The position numbers and the translations under genes were made by a program. The notes under the pieces are model-generated. The model was not told the DNA's origin and did not search any database. It worked only from the letters and a program-made list of their open reading frames with translations. This document shows, piece by piece, positions 1-10,884 of a DNA stretch of 64,000 nt; within the stretch, counting starts at the first letter, position 1, and each line of letters begins with the position of its first letter. This DNA is from Pollenia angustigena (taxonomy: Eukaryota > Arthropoda > Insecta > Diptera > Polleniidae): the NCBI GenBank assembly GCA_930367215.1, contig OV884057.1:207069621-207133620 (forward strand), written 5' to 3'.

Positions 1-612
1 CAAAATGTTATCGGCTTAAAAAATTTTATAAATGCGAAAACATTTCAGTATAAGTATAAACATTATTATCTATTATTATGCATCATCATTAAATGAAGTC
101 ATTGAAATGTACACTTTATCTACTATTACAAACATGTGTGTATTATTACATGGACATGTACTTATAAAAGTTTGTGTTTCTGTATATTCATACAAATGCA
201 TGGGCATATGTGTTTACACAGCGATTGCCAGCCAATTCAATTTTAATTCAATTGTTAATATGCATTACTTCCTGCAAATTATTTAGAATTAGAAATTTTG
301 CAAAACTCATCAACTCAATACGCACAATTAGAATTTACATTCAAATCAATTCAATACGATTCGTTGATTATGTGATGGTGGTGATTTTTGTATAGAAACA
401 GGAATGGGTATGTGTATTTGAAGAGCTCCATATCAAAATGGAACAATTCCACTTTTACAATTTTTGGATAAATAAGCAGACAAATATTACCTTAAACCAG
501 TACGATGAATGTGTGTATGTTTGTGAAATTGTTGCGTTTTGACCCGGTTCAAAGTAAAACAATGACTATAAGGATTTTAGTATATACTGTATTATTCATT
601 AAAAAAACATTT
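1..612. other. AT-rich stretch, no gene seen
   Basis: Reading frames here are short, overlapping and rich in codons expected from random AT-rich DNA. I see no terminal repeats, no splice-bounded coding pattern and no microsatellite worth listing. I take it as non-coding host or decayed repeat DNA. Confidence 0.5.
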
Positions 613-1232
613 AGGGATTCACAAGGTAGTCGTAAAGTTGTAAAGTCATATGTCTGAAAATAATTACAAGAACTATATGTATATGACTGCTGTGGACAAG
701 CGCTTATAATTTAGATTTTTCTTGTACAGTTATGACGAATCAAAGAACACAGCATTAACATTTTTAGTATTATTTTAGACAATTGAAGCACAGCCGCGAA
801 TAACGTTTTAAGTTACAAAATAATAATTTTTCAGGAGAGCAAAAAAACGTTTTTTGACAAGCAGCATTATTTGTTTTAAAAATTTTTTTTTTCTATTATT
901 TAAAATAGTGATAATAAAAACTTTAATGCAAAAGGCTTTTAAAACATTATTCCGCACTGCAAAACCATTTCGGTTTCATCATTATGTTAGTAACTTGCAA
1001 TGTTCTTCCACTGGCTGACACTTTGTACGCCATTTTGAAGGCGTTAAGGTGCATAGTTTTGGTTGATTTGATGTTTAAACTGTGTAAGAGAGTAAAGTCA
1101 ACGTTTATCTGCAAAAAAACAGTTTTTGCAAAATGTGGCGTTTACAACGTTTTTCGCGGCTGTGCTTCAATTGTAAAATATTATTTAGGACATTATGATA
1201 ATATGACTTTATAGCATACCTTGTAAATCCCC
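613..1232. mobile_element. Long terminal-inverted-repeat element (MITE-like)
   Basis: The left end (AGGGATTCACAAGGTA, 613-628) is matched in inverse by TACCTTGTAAATCCCC at 1217-1232, and AGTCATAT lies just inside both ends. A second inverted pair lies further in: a block with AATTGAAGCACAGCCGCG (about 781-800) is answered by CGCGGCTGTGCTTCAATT (about 1155-1172). The arms are therefore roughly 200 bp long with an AT-rich middle. A 76-codon frame at 984-1214 crosses the right arm and resembles nothing I know. I see no clean target duplication, so the superfamily is open. Confidence 0.6.
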
Positions 1233-1839
1233 CAATTTAATTTAAAATTTGGAAGTAACGCGTTTTGTTATGGACCTCCTCATTTACTAGAGTATCCAAT
1301 TATTCGACTTTTGGTTTTGTTCGAGTAAGGAATTAATCGATTTTTGAATTTTAAAATTGATCGCTTAAACAAAGAAGGGGTTTAAAAAGTTCGAATTTCT
1401 CTAACTATTGAAATAATTTTATCTAATAGAAAAAAAAAATACAAAGATCTTTATTTGGACTTAAACTTTTTTATATAAATAAATAAAAAAACAAACAATA
1501 AATCAAAAATTAGGTTAAACAATAAAATAACAATTCACTTGTACTACATATAAAAATACTAAGGGGATTATTTTGTAAATCAGCAGCTGTATTCTGTAAT
1601 TCGGTAAGCTAAAGCTAAATCTCGATAGCTAAAATGCCTTAGAAAATATAAAATCTTAAAATTTTAACGATGACAAGGTAAAATCTTGTTAATTAAAAAT
1701 TTTGTATTTCCAAAAATTACTTGGATGATGGATGGACGACATTGAAAGTTAAATTGAAGTCGCAATTTGACCTTTTTTTTAGCGGCCTGCGACTTTTTTT
1801 GTCACCGACTTTTGCGTCTTTTATAATTTTTACTATTTT

Positions 1840-3537
1840 TATACCCTCCACCACAATTAGTTGTGAAGAAGGTATGCTAAGTTTGTCATTCCGTGTGAAA
1901 TCTCAAACCCCATAAAGTATATATATTCTGGGTCCTTGAGTAATTCTAAGTCGATTTAGTCATGTCCGTCTGTCTGTCCGTCTGTCTGTCTGTTGAAAAC
2001 ACGCTCATTTCGAAAAACTCAAAAGAAATTAACAAACTTGGTGTCAAATTGCTTGTAGTTATCCTAAGCAGTTTGGGATTGAAATCGAGCAAAATCGGTC
2101 TAGTAGGATCAGAGCTATGAATCAAAATGTGGAACCACCACCTAAAAAAAATTTATAATTTTGTTACAAAAACTAACATAAATTGGGGAAAAATGCACAG
2201 AATGATATAACATTTTGCAAAAGTTCGTTTATAAGTTATAGAAATGACACTGTAAGTTTCGTGAAGATCGGTTCGTTATTTACCCTAGGCCCCATATAAG
2301 CCCTACTTCAGGAAAAACGTTTAGTACGCATAAGACCGTAAAAAATTATGCTATCATAACAAAATTTGGTACATCAAAGTTTTATAGGACTAGCAAAAAG
2401 AGCGTTAAATTTCGTGAATATCGTACCATAATTTACCTTAGGCCCCATATAAGCCCTACTCCCGGAAAACAGTATAGTACGCCTAAACCCCTAATTAACA
2501 ATGCTATTATAACAAACTTTGACACGTCACTGTTTTATAACACTAGAAATGACACTGTGAAGTTTCGTGAAGATCGGTTCGTAATTTCCCCTAGGCCCAA
2601 TATAAACCCTACTCCCGAAAACAGTTTATCAGGCATTAAAACGTAAAATATAATGATATCATAACAAAATTTGGTAAATCAAAGTTTTATAGGACTATAA
2701 ATAAGTCTGTGAAATATTATGCTATCATAACAAAATTTGGTACATTGCAGTCTTATTGAACAAGAAATAAGATTTTAGTATTTTGTGAAGAACGGTCCAT
2801 AATTTACCATAGGCTCCAAATAAACCTTACTACCGGAAAACAGTTTAGTGCGCCTAAAACCGCAATTAACAATGCTATTATAATAGAAATTGGTACGTCA
2901 CAGTTTAATAGGACTAGAAATGACACTGTGACATTTCGTGAAGATCGGTCATAATTTACCCTAGGCCCCATTTAAAGCCCACTCTGGTAAAATAATTAAA
3001 TACGTCAAGCTCGTAGCAGATATAGATATTGCGGTAAACTTTCTTCCAGTTTAGCTTCATATGGCCAGAAAAAATGATATGCAATTTTGTGATATACGGT
3101 CCATAATTTACCTTAGATCCCATTTTAGCCTTCTGAAATTCACTGCAAATGCTAAAACTTATAGCACCGCTGTATTTAAATTTATATTTTTTTAATACCA
3201 GAAATCACTCTGCAGAATTTTGGGATGATTTCTTACCATGTCTCCAATATAAATTCCCCTCCTGAAAATCATTAAGGTTCGGCTTAAATCGATACGAATC
3301 ATGATATTTTACTCAAGCTTTTTAAAATTGCTCAATAAAAAATCATTAAACTTTCTGATTGTCGGTCAATAATTTTATATAGTTCTAAACTGCAGCCAAT
3401 CTTAATGCTGATTTCTGTTTTTATAAAGATTATAATAATAACAACACATAATACAGATATTACTCCAAAAACATTCGAACTGTCGGTGGAGGGTATCAAA
3501 GATTCGGCACAGCCGAATATAGCACTCTAACTTGTTT
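1840..3537 (+). mobile_element. mini-me/DINE-1-like element, family 1, long copy
   Basis: It begins TATACCCTCCACCACAATTA and has an inverted match GGTGGAGGGTATC near the other end. A GTCY proto-microsatellite lies at 1964-1993, just after a block reading AAGTATATATATTCTGGGTCC-like sequence. The far end holds a hairpin (TTCGGC-ACA-GCCGAA, about 3501-3515) followed by a terminus ending AACTTGTT. These are the features described for dipteran mini-me/DINE-1 elements (Helitron-related, non-autonomous). The middle (2270-2990) holds four or five degenerate tandem units of about 150-190 bp, each with CCTAGGCCCCATATAA and a CGTGAAGATCGG-like motif. There is no coding capacity. Confidence 0.8.
2270..2990 (+). 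repeat. Internal degenerate tandem repeats inside the mini-me-like element
   Basis: Units each contain an ATTTACC-TAGGCCCCATATAA block, a CCCTACT-CCGGAAAA block and an ACAAAATTTGGTACATC-like block, recurring near 2280, 2435, 2590, 2800 and 2960. The copy at 24272-25184 carries two to three of the same units, so the array length varies between copies. Confidence 0.7.
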
Positions 3538-3937
3538 TGAAATTAAATTGTAAAATTAAGTTTAGTTTTTACTCTTATGCCCAATTCTCAGGATAGTATT
3601 TAAATCAATATTAAGTTAATTTTCATAACAAACTTAAATCGTATTTAAAACAGATGGGTTTTTTGAGTTTTATTTGAAAAGTCTTATTTAATTTAGATTA
3701 AAGTATGGTAGCACTACTAAATACCAAAAAAAAAAAATATAAAAAAGTGTATTTATTCACAAGGTGGTCTGAAAAAACAGCTGACTGTTATTGCTTTGCC
3801 TGTTGTTGTTATATTGTTGTGATATTGCATGGAAATATTTTTCAAGTGAGGTGAAGCTAAAACTTTTCAATTAAACAAAAAATTAAAAATGTCCGGCTGC
3901 AAAAAAAAAACATATGTTTGTATGTATGTACATTGTA

Positions 3938-4100
3938 CAATATCTGTTGTTATAACTGATAGTGTACTAAAATTCAAATGTTGCTATCAAAAATATAATG
4001 CTAAGCAACAAAATTTTCAGTAATTGTAACCGAATTGTGTAGATGCAACCGACGAAATTCGATTGGCGCCAAATTCTGTTTTCTCTCTGTATTAAAAAAC
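3938..4100 (+). repeat. Dispersed repeat Z, copy 1
   Basis: The block CAATATCTGTTGTTATAACT through CGATTGGCGCCAAAT is nearly identical to 8071-8182 joined to 8592-8620. In this copy the site is continuous; in the second it is split by a MITE. It therefore serves as an approximate empty-site control for the insertion at 8191. Function unknown, non-coding. Confidence 0.7.
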
Positions 4101-4352
4101 CCAAAACTAGATTTAGGACAACAAAATTGGAATAAACTTTAAGCAAGATAAACAGTAGCCTGGTTTGACAGACAATACAATTATCTAAAAGACAAAGTTT
4201 AGTACAAGCATTATGTTTAGAAGCAGCCAGGACACATTAATTTTTGCTTTAATTTAGCTCATACTTTTTAAAATTATTTTTTTTATATTTTTGACTTTTC
4301 AAAAACGTTACTTTTTATAAGAGGTACGAACCAGTTATGAAAAACTTTTAAA

Positions 4353-5450
4353 GCCAATTTATTTATTTATTTATTTATTTATTTCAGTCTATGGAAAACA
4401 AAGTTCCTTACAGACTATGCAACTAACCTAACATAGAAAAATATATTATAAAGTAAAAAAAAAAAAAAGTTAATAATTGGAATATATACATATATAAAAA
4501 ATTTATAAAATACTCAAAAGAAATAACTTAAAATTATCTTTTGATGTGCAAAATTCAATATGCGATTTAGATTTTTTTTGAAGGCATATATTTAATTTAT
4601 TAATATAATTAAATGCTCTCGTTAAAGTGCCATTAAGAGCATAATTAGTACGATGAACTGGAACTTTAAATGTGTCAATTATCCTCAAGTTTCGAGCTGG
4701 TATATTGAATGGTATTAAAGACAATAATTCAGGACAATCAACCCTTGAATTAATTATATCATATATGAGTAGGATAGACTGTAATTTTCTACGGTATTCT
4801 AAAGTTCTCAAGCCAATAAGAAGACATTTAGACTCATAAGGAGCAGAATGGAAATGAGTATGTGAGCGTAAGGCATATTTAATAAACACACGTTGTACTC
4901 TCTCAACACGAGAAATGTGAATAGCAATATAAGGACTCCAGATAACTGAAGCATATTCTAACTTTGATCTAACAAAAGATGTATAAATATGCTTAAATGT
5001 GTATGGGTCATGGAATTCAAAACAATTCCTTTTTAAAAAAGCTAACGTTTTATAAACTTTAGGAATAATAAACTCAATATGGGAAACAAACGACATGGAT
5101 GAATCAAAGACAACACCCAAATCAAGCTTGGAGTCTACATTGTTAAGATTAACACCATTAAGATAAAACTCATTCTTAATAGGACTTAATTTCCTATAAA
5201 ACGAAACATGAAAGCATTTTTCAACATTTAAGTTAAGCTTATTAAGTTTACACCATCTAACTAGGTTATTTAAATCATTCTGTAGATTAAATACATCAGC
5301 CGCCGAATCAACCTTCAGGAAAATTTTCAGATCATCAGCATATAATAGAAATTTAGATTTGTTGAAACAAGATATTATATCATTGATAAATAAATTGAAA
5401 AATAATGGCCCTAATATACTACCCTGTGGTACCCCAGAAGTTTGAATATA
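4353..5450 (-). mobile_element. 5'-truncated non-LTR retrotransposon (LINE)
   Basis: On the minus strand, an open reverse-transcriptase frame ends at 4503 and is followed by a short 3' UTR and a tail of repeated AAATA/TTTA units (4357-4384 on the plus strand). Homology to a LINE frame stops near 5450, where a stop codon appears just upstream of the conserved motifs, so the 5' part is missing as usual for LINEs. A short 3'-end relative (AAGTCTATGGACAAA... CAGACTAT) occurs at 10631-10690 in the same orientation. Confidence 0.8.
4503..5450 (-). pseudogene. LINE reverse transcriptase, C-terminal part
   Basis: The minus-strand frame is open from about 5450 to the stop at 4503, about 315 codons. 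It shows SGVPQGSILGP (plus-strand 5410-5440) and the catalytic YADD box (about 5331-5345), then RWCKLNKLNLNVEKC and a thumb/C-terminal segment with YTSFVRSKLEYASVIWSP. This is the palm and thumb of a non-LTR reverse transcriptase, which copies element RNA at a nicked target. Fingers, endonuclease and ORF1 are absent. The frame has no usual start and is a 5'-truncated, dead copy. A Jockey/I-group clade is likely, but I do not assign it. Confidence 0.85.
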
Positions 5451-6196
5451 TATGGTTTAGATTATTTCTGTAAATCGAGTAAAATTGAAATCGATGTAGA
5501 TTCTGGGTTAAATTTTTTTAAAAAATCTCCGTAGATATTCCTGATTTTAAGAGAAGCTCTACTGAAGATAAGAACTCAAAGTAGGTGTGTACTTTATAAA
5601 AGGAAATATGTATGAGAAATTAATTTAAATCAGTGTTCGAAAATTAACAGTACATTATATTTATATATATATATATTTATATTAAATATATATATATCCA
5701 AAATAAGGATTTCATCTTGTATGGTATAACAAATACTGGCTTCGCTAACTAAAGCTTCTCGGTATAGCCGGCCTTCGGCCGGGCGCAAGGATTTTCTCCT
5801 CTATGGTATAACAAAGACCGGCTTCGCTAACTTAAGCTTCTATGTATAGCCGGCCTTCGGCCGGGCGCAAGGATTTTCTCCTTTATGGTCTAACAAAAAC
5901 CGGTTTCGCTAAGTAAAGCTTCGAAGGCCGACTACGCAGAGAAGCTTTAGTTAGCGAAGCCGGTCTTTGTTATGCCATAGAGGAGAAAATCCTTGCGCCC
6001 GGCCGAAGGCCGGCTATACAGAGAAGCTTTAGTTAGCGAAGCCGGTCTTTGTTATACCATAGAGGAGAAAATTCTTTGCGCCCGGCCGAAGGCCTGCTAT
6101 ACAGAAAAGCTTTAGTTAGCGAAGCCAGTATTTGTTATACCATAGAAGAGAAAATCCTTATTTTCGATATATATATATATATATTTAATATATACA

Positions 6197-6357
6197 CCCA
6201 GAGAAAAAGCTACAAAACCATTTTTAAAAAAATTCTACCCATATTATGTTTAATTTAACCAAATAATTGTCGCCGACAACCATATTATGGTTAAATTAGT
6301 TTCTTGAAAAATAGTTTTGTTGTTTGCAACCATAATAAAACATGGTTTTCTCTGCTA
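6197..6357. mobile_element. CAGAGAAAA-ended MITE inside the foldback, copy 1
   Basis: It starts CCCAGAGAAAAAGC and ends with a GGTTTTCTCTG inverse. Between are two partial palindromes around CATATTATG and CCGACAACCATATTATGG. A close copy sits at the corresponding place in the second foldback (23347-23506), so it is either part of that foldback or was inserted before the foldback was copied. Confidence 0.6.
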
Positions 6358-6366
6358 TGTAAGAGT

Positions 6367-6595
6367 ATGGTAGAATTTTAAAAATGAAAAATGGCCCAAA
6401 AAAATGGGCTATTTTTCACACGAAAAATCACCCAAATTTAAAAAACGAAAAATCACCAACAATAACGAAAAATAGCCCAAAAATTTTGGGCCATTTTTCA
6501 TATGAAATCAGGCCCAATTTTACATGCAATTTTTTTGGGCGATTTTTCATTTTTTTTTTTGGGCGATTTTTCTTTGGGCGATATTTCCTACAGCC
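6367..6595. repeat. Foldback arm of GAAAAAT-GCCCAA motifs
   Basis: The segment alternates AAAAATGGCCCA/TGGGCTATTTTTC-type motifs on both strands and ends TTTCCTACAGCC. Its inverse matches 22480-22690 closely along the whole length. Frames across it (for example 6384-6731) translate to low-complexity F/G/D-rich peptide and are by-products of the repeat. Confidence 0.75.
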
Positions 6596-8067
6596 GACCT
6601 CAGCACGAGCAGCTTGTGTGTGTATTGTGTATATGTTTTGTTTGTGTAAAATTATTTTGTTGGCTTTTTGTTTGTTTTACGAATTCCTGGCCTTGAAATT
6701 TTTGAATTTCTTGATAACCTATTTTAAATAAATTGCACGAACTTTTGGTCTTAGAAGGCCTCTAGTAAAATTTGATGCAAAAATATTCGTGGAGCACTTT
6801 AACCCTTTAAAGTGCCGTTTTAGAATACTTTTGTTGGGAAGTTTTAAAAAGGTCAAAAATTACCGCTTAAAATGAGTGTTAGCGGGTTAACATATCCAAG
6901 GAAAAGAACGGCCATACGATTTTACTGAAGACATCTGAAATTATTTTTTAGCTCAGAAGTACATTTAGTATGTTTTTTTTGCAAGTATTGAGGCTGGTTT
7001 TTTGTTTTTGCACAGTGCACTGATCGTAGGCGAATTCGTTAAAGATTTCTGCAAAGATTTTCTAATTAGGCTTTCAGAAAGCACATCAAGAATTTTATGA
7101 GAGTCTTGTAGGAATTCCCTTGCAATTTGTGGAATGCTTACACATATAACTGAGCCACCTAAACAAGAGCATCAAGCTTCTTTTTCATACAATGTATACG
7201 AAACAAACCTTTATATCAGGAATTCAACAACAATCCTGTTGTATTAACAAGTGAATTTTCATGTTCTAAAAACGCTCTTATTTAGGTATCTCAGTAATTG
7301 TTATATGACTCATAAGGAGAGCCGCAAAAGGTTCATTCCAAGATTAAAAGACAAGCGTGTCAGAAAATGTATAAAAAACTAATAAATAAAAAATTTTGAT
7401 GTTTTTATTATTGTTACTCATCAGATAATCATCAGAAGATTCCTTGAGGAGTTAGACAATCGTCTAACAAATATCTGATGCTATCTGGGCAATATCTTAG
7501 ACATAAATACATATTTACAATACATATACATGAACATATTGTTTATATTTTGCCTCGCGTGTACATTGGTCAAACAAACATGTTATAAGTGCATTACATA
7601 AAAATCGCTCAGTTTTTTAGTGATTTTCATATTAATTTACAGCTTTAATCACTGTTAATTATTCTGTTTTACTTCAGACACTAGAACAAGACGACATTGG
7701 TAAAAGAAATTGCATTGAGTTGAAGCCAAAGACTGTTTTTGTTGGTGCATTAAGGGATAAGCTGTACACCTTTGGAAATCCGTTGGATGATGTGGAAAGC
7801 TGCAAGTTTGTGTTTTTATAAAATTAAATAATTTGTTTACTATACATAAAAATATTAATAAATAAATATACTTACAAAACATGGAGCTTAATGGAATTAT
7901 TTGGATTTTCTATCTTATAAAACGGGAAAATGGTTTATGTAACCGGTTAAAAAAATATATTGATATAGACAATCAAATCTTTTGTAATGAACACCAATTA
8001 TGTGTTTATTCAGTTGCATCTATCACTTATTCGGGGTAAGCATATTTTTGTTTTCTAAAAACCATAG
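6596..8067. other. No gene; fragments of dispersed repeats
   Basis: 6603-6690 is a fragment of dispersed repeat Z (GTGTGTATTGTGTATATG, TGTGTAAAATTATTTTG). 7140-7330 resembles 12150-12350 inside a mini-me-like element (CGAAACAAACCTTTA, CATGTTAAAAAC and AGTAATTG blocks). I see nothing else that supports a gene. Confidence 0.5.
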
Positions 8068-8190
8068 TAACAACTAACAATATCTGTTGTTATAACTGAA
8101 AGTGTACTAAAATTCAATTGTTGCTATCAAAAATATTATGCTAAGCATTGAAATTTTCAGTAATTGTAACCGAATTGTGTGATAGTACAT

Positions 8191-8583
8191 TAGGGTGGTT
8201 ACAAAAAATCAATGTTGGATTTTCCATCGGCGCAACTCCCTAATATATGCCAATAGCATAGAAAATGCGATTGACAAAGTTTCAGGCATTAAGGAAAAAC
8301 AGCGATTTTTCACTAAAATTCGTATTTCATTGTCCTTAATTAATGCTAAATATCTCTTTATCTATTGGTATAAGAAACAAAACTATTAAAATCAAAATTA
8401 ATAAAAATAAAATTTCCTATAAAGATAAAGAAATACGAATTTAAGTGAAAAATCGCTGTTTTTCTTAATTTATGTTTTTCTTAATTGGGCTGAAACTTCA
8501 TCAATCGCATTTTCTATCCTATTGGCTCATATTAGGGGTTGCCCCGACGGAAAAATTTACATTAATTTCGCTTAACCACCCTA
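8191..8583. mobile_element. hAT-type MITE with 8-bp target duplication
   Basis: Terminal repeats are TAGGGTGGTTA at 8191 and TAACCACCCTA ending at 8583. They are flanked by an exact octamer, TAGTACAT, at 8183-8190 and 8584-8591. A related uninterrupted site exists at about 4040. The interior is mostly inverted (GAAAAACAGCGATTTTTCAC versus GTGAAAAATCGCTGTTTTTC). 8-bp duplications are typical of hAT and P superfamilies; no transposase is present. Confidence 0.85.
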
Positions 8584-8724
8584 TAGTACATGCAACCAAC
8601 GAAATTCGATTGGCGCCAAATTTGGTTGTGATCGCGAATCTGTTTTCTCTGTGTGTGTATTGTGTATGTATATGTTTTGTTTGTGTAAAATTATTTTGCT
8701 GGCTTTCTTTTTTGTTCGTATGTT

Positions 8725-9422
8725 TATACCCACACCACAATAGTGGAGAGGGTATTATGCATTTGTGCTGATGTGTGTAACGCCTTAAAATATTGATGCT
8801 AGACCCACCTTAAAGTATACCGATCGACTCAGAATCCGTCCGGCAGATGTCCGTCCGGCTGGCAGGCTGGCTGGCTGGCTGTCCATGTAATCTTGTGCGC
8901 AAAGTATAGGTCGCAATTTTGGAGATAATTTAATAAAAATTTGGGACATAGGTTCTTATTGCCACTAGGACCAAGCGTATTGAAAATGGGCCAAATCGTA
9001 GGACCACGAGGGAAGATAGGGGGAAATTTCTTCCTCTCAGAAACTATGAAACCGATTTTAAATTTAAAATATAGATAGAACCATATCTTTATGGACACAA
9101 AAGGGATGCATTTTTTAAAAAATAGGGCCACGAGGGGAGATAGGGGCAATTTCTGCTTCTTAACCCTATTTTAATGAAATTTAAAACATGGATAAATCCA
9201 TTCATATATGGACACATAAGCTATACAGTTTTTCAAAAATAGGACCACAAGGGGAGGAAGGAGGCAATCTGCCTCTCACAAGCTTTCAAACCTATTTTAA
9301 TGAAGTTTATAAACATAGATAATTCCATATTTATATGGACAAATAAGCATGATGCATTTTTTAATACTTTGGTGTAGGGTATCATATGGTCGGGCTTGAC
9401 CGACTATACTTTCTTACTTGTT
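8725..9422 (+). mobile_element. mini-me/DINE-1-like element, family 2, copy 1
   Basis: It starts TATACCCACACCACAATAGTGGAGAGGGTATTATG and ends with GGTGTAGGGTATCATATGG, the hairpin GTCGG-GCTTGA-CCGAC and a terminus ACTTGTT. A GTCCG/GGCTGGCT proto-microsatellite lies near 8840-8885. Inside are two to three tandem units with the CACGAGGGAAGATAGGGG / ACCACAAGGGGAGG block. It interrupts dispersed repeat Z, which resumes at 9423. Confidence 0.8.
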
Positions 9423-9690
9423 TTTTATTTTTTTGTTTTTTACCAGCCAAAAGGGACGAACATTTGTGAGTCGAAGCGAACACAATGAAGTTTGAGGATT
9501 AAAAAAAAACCGAACGGAATTAAATGCTCTCATTTTTTTGTTGAGTTGGATTACTTTTGTGTTTAAAAAATTACTAACAGGGAAATGTTTTTTTTTAATG
9601 ATTTTCTACACAAACACTATTAGCGTTTGTGTTTCTCACAAATCTGGCGAACCGAACACTAAGCAACGATATTTAGTTATTATTTTTAAA

Positions 9691-10410
9691 TAATACGACG
9701 TCAATCGTGCGAGTTATTCGATAATCATTCAATCATTTAATGGCGGAAAAATTCCTCGATTAATCGAACAACGATAATACTCTAATGTTTACACACTCAT
9801 ATACAACTATGTGTGTAGTGTTCCTACCACAATTACTGTGAATATAATATGAATTGATATTTAACTTAGTATGGTTAAGGGTGTAAAAAAAGACTGTGAA
9901 TTTAAAACTTATTTAAGAAAATTTCTTATAAATAACATATATGCAAAAATTTCCTCTAAATTAAATATTTGCTCAAAATTGTTTGTAAAAAAGAAATTTT
10001 TGAAAAATCTGCCTAAAAGTAGAAAATTATATTCAAAAACCGTTCTTACTACCAGAACTTATGATACAAAAAATGAAAAGAATTGAATTTTAATTAATTT
10101 TTAAGAATTACACAATTTAATCAGATATCCTTTTCATTTATATAAAAACCATATTCCAATCATTTACTTATTGAAAATTATCGACAGTCAAATAGTAACA
10201 GCCCTGTTGGAAATGTCAAACATTAAACCTTACTAATTTACTATTGATTTGGCACCAGTACTACTGACTAACTGTAGGCCAAGCAATGCTTTCTGCTATT
10301 GTTGTTGTCATTAAAAATCTACAACTATCCTTGGTATTAACTAAATAACTCTTGTGGGACTATATGGAGACATTGGAGCAAGAGATTAACATTTACTGTT
10401 TATTAATTCT
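9691..10410. other. AT-rich stretch, no gene seen
   Basis: It contains ATTAATCGA motifs of a hAT-like right end (to 9784) and a lysine-rich 71-codon frame at 9871-10086 that I do not recognise. That frame is consistent with chance in A-rich DNA. Confidence 0.45.
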
Positions 10411-10630
10411 ACTCGCAGAGTAAAAATATGGTTGGGCATGGTGGCGGCAACTACACTAGGTTTATTGTAACAATATATTGTTGTCGTACACAAAGAATTA
10501 TTATTTTTATTAAATATCAGCACTTTTATAGTTACGGTAAGTATATCATTGTTTATCGCAATTATAAATTTGAGTATTTTTGACTGAAAAATAATTATTT
10601 TTCTAACAACTAATAATGATAGCAAAACAT

Positions 10631-10695
10631 ATTTATTTATTTTTATTTATTTAATTTAAGTCTATGGACAAATTTCTCACAGACTATCTTAATAT
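10631..10695 (-). repeat. LINE 3'-end fragment
   Basis: A TTTA-rich tail is followed by AAGTCTATGGACAAA and CACAGACTAT, matching the 3' end of the LINE at 4353-5450 in the same orientation. Only the last few dozen bases are present. Confidence 0.55.
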
Positions 10696-10701
10696 ATTAA
10701 C

Positions 10702-10884
10702 TTCAACATTTTTAATTTTTCGAATTTATTCTATGAGCTAAATTTCAGTTATGTATTTTATAAAGCTTTTTTGTAATAGTTCTATTCCTACAATTTTTCA
10801 GAAATGACTATTACAAAAAAGCTTTATAAAATACATAACTGAAATTAAGCTCATAGAATAAATTCGAAAAATTAAAAATGTTGA
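10702..10884. mobile_element. 183-bp near-perfect palindrome (foldback MITE)
   Basis: Arms of about 79 bp, from TTCAACATTTTTAATTTTTC to AATAGT, are repeated in inverse with one or two differences around a 25-base loop (TCTATTCCTACAATTTTTC...). One arm plus the loop recurs alone at 43975-44087. Long near-identical arms suggest a recent origin or gene conversion between the arms. Confidence 0.8.

Larger units (their letters stand above)
5706..6595. mobile_element. Foldback element with 82-bp GC-rich subrepeats, copy 1
   Basis: About three 82-bp units run rightwards from 5706 (5706-5787, 5788-5869, 5870-5930) and about three run in inverse to 6163. Each unit has AAGGATTTTCTCCTCTATGG, an ACCGGCTTCGCTAACT block and a small GC-rich hairpin AGCCGGCCTTCGGCCGGGC. 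AT dinucleotide runs flank the palindrome. To the right lie a 160-bp CAGAGAAAA-ended insert (6197-6357) and an arm of GAAAAAT-GCCCAA motifs ending in CCTACAGCC at 6595, the same terminus as in the copy at 22480-23773. I cannot find the matching left terminus, so this copy is partial. Confidence 0.7.
8068..9690 (+). repeat. Dispersed repeat Z, copy 2, twice interrupted
   Basis: Pieces 8068-8190, 8592-8724 and 9423-9690 align in order with 3938-4100 and with 15535-15810 (shared AAAATTATTTTGCTGGCTTT, TTACCAGCC, TTTTTGTTGAGTTGGAT and GAACACTAAG blocks). The gaps are exactly the MITE 8191-8583 and the mini-me-like element 8725-9422. Repeat Z is unclassified and non-coding. Confidence 0.65.
1288..9784. 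mobile_element. Candidate old hAT-like element swollen by nested insertions
   Basis: The left end at 1288 (TAGAGTATCCAATTATTCGA) aligns well with the left end of the better-defined hAT-like element at 41765: both continue with a TTTTGTTCGA block and then an ATCG motif. The inverted counterpart (ATAATACTCTA) ends at 9784 next to a run of ATTAATCGA motifs. The flanking octamers, TCATTTAC and ATGTTTAC, match at only five of eight bases. Everything between would be later insertions: mini-me-like elements, a LINE, a foldback and a MITE. The left end is fairly convincing; pairing it with the right end is inference. Confidence 0.3.

Noticed and set aside
6384..6731. 115-codon frame and a nested 64-codon frame
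   Set aside because: They run through the GAAAAAT-GCCCAA foldback arm; the peptide is low-complexity and the same arm elsewhere is interrupted.
9871..10086. Lysine-rich 71-codon frame
   Set aside because: Composition follows the A-rich DNA, and there is no domain or context.
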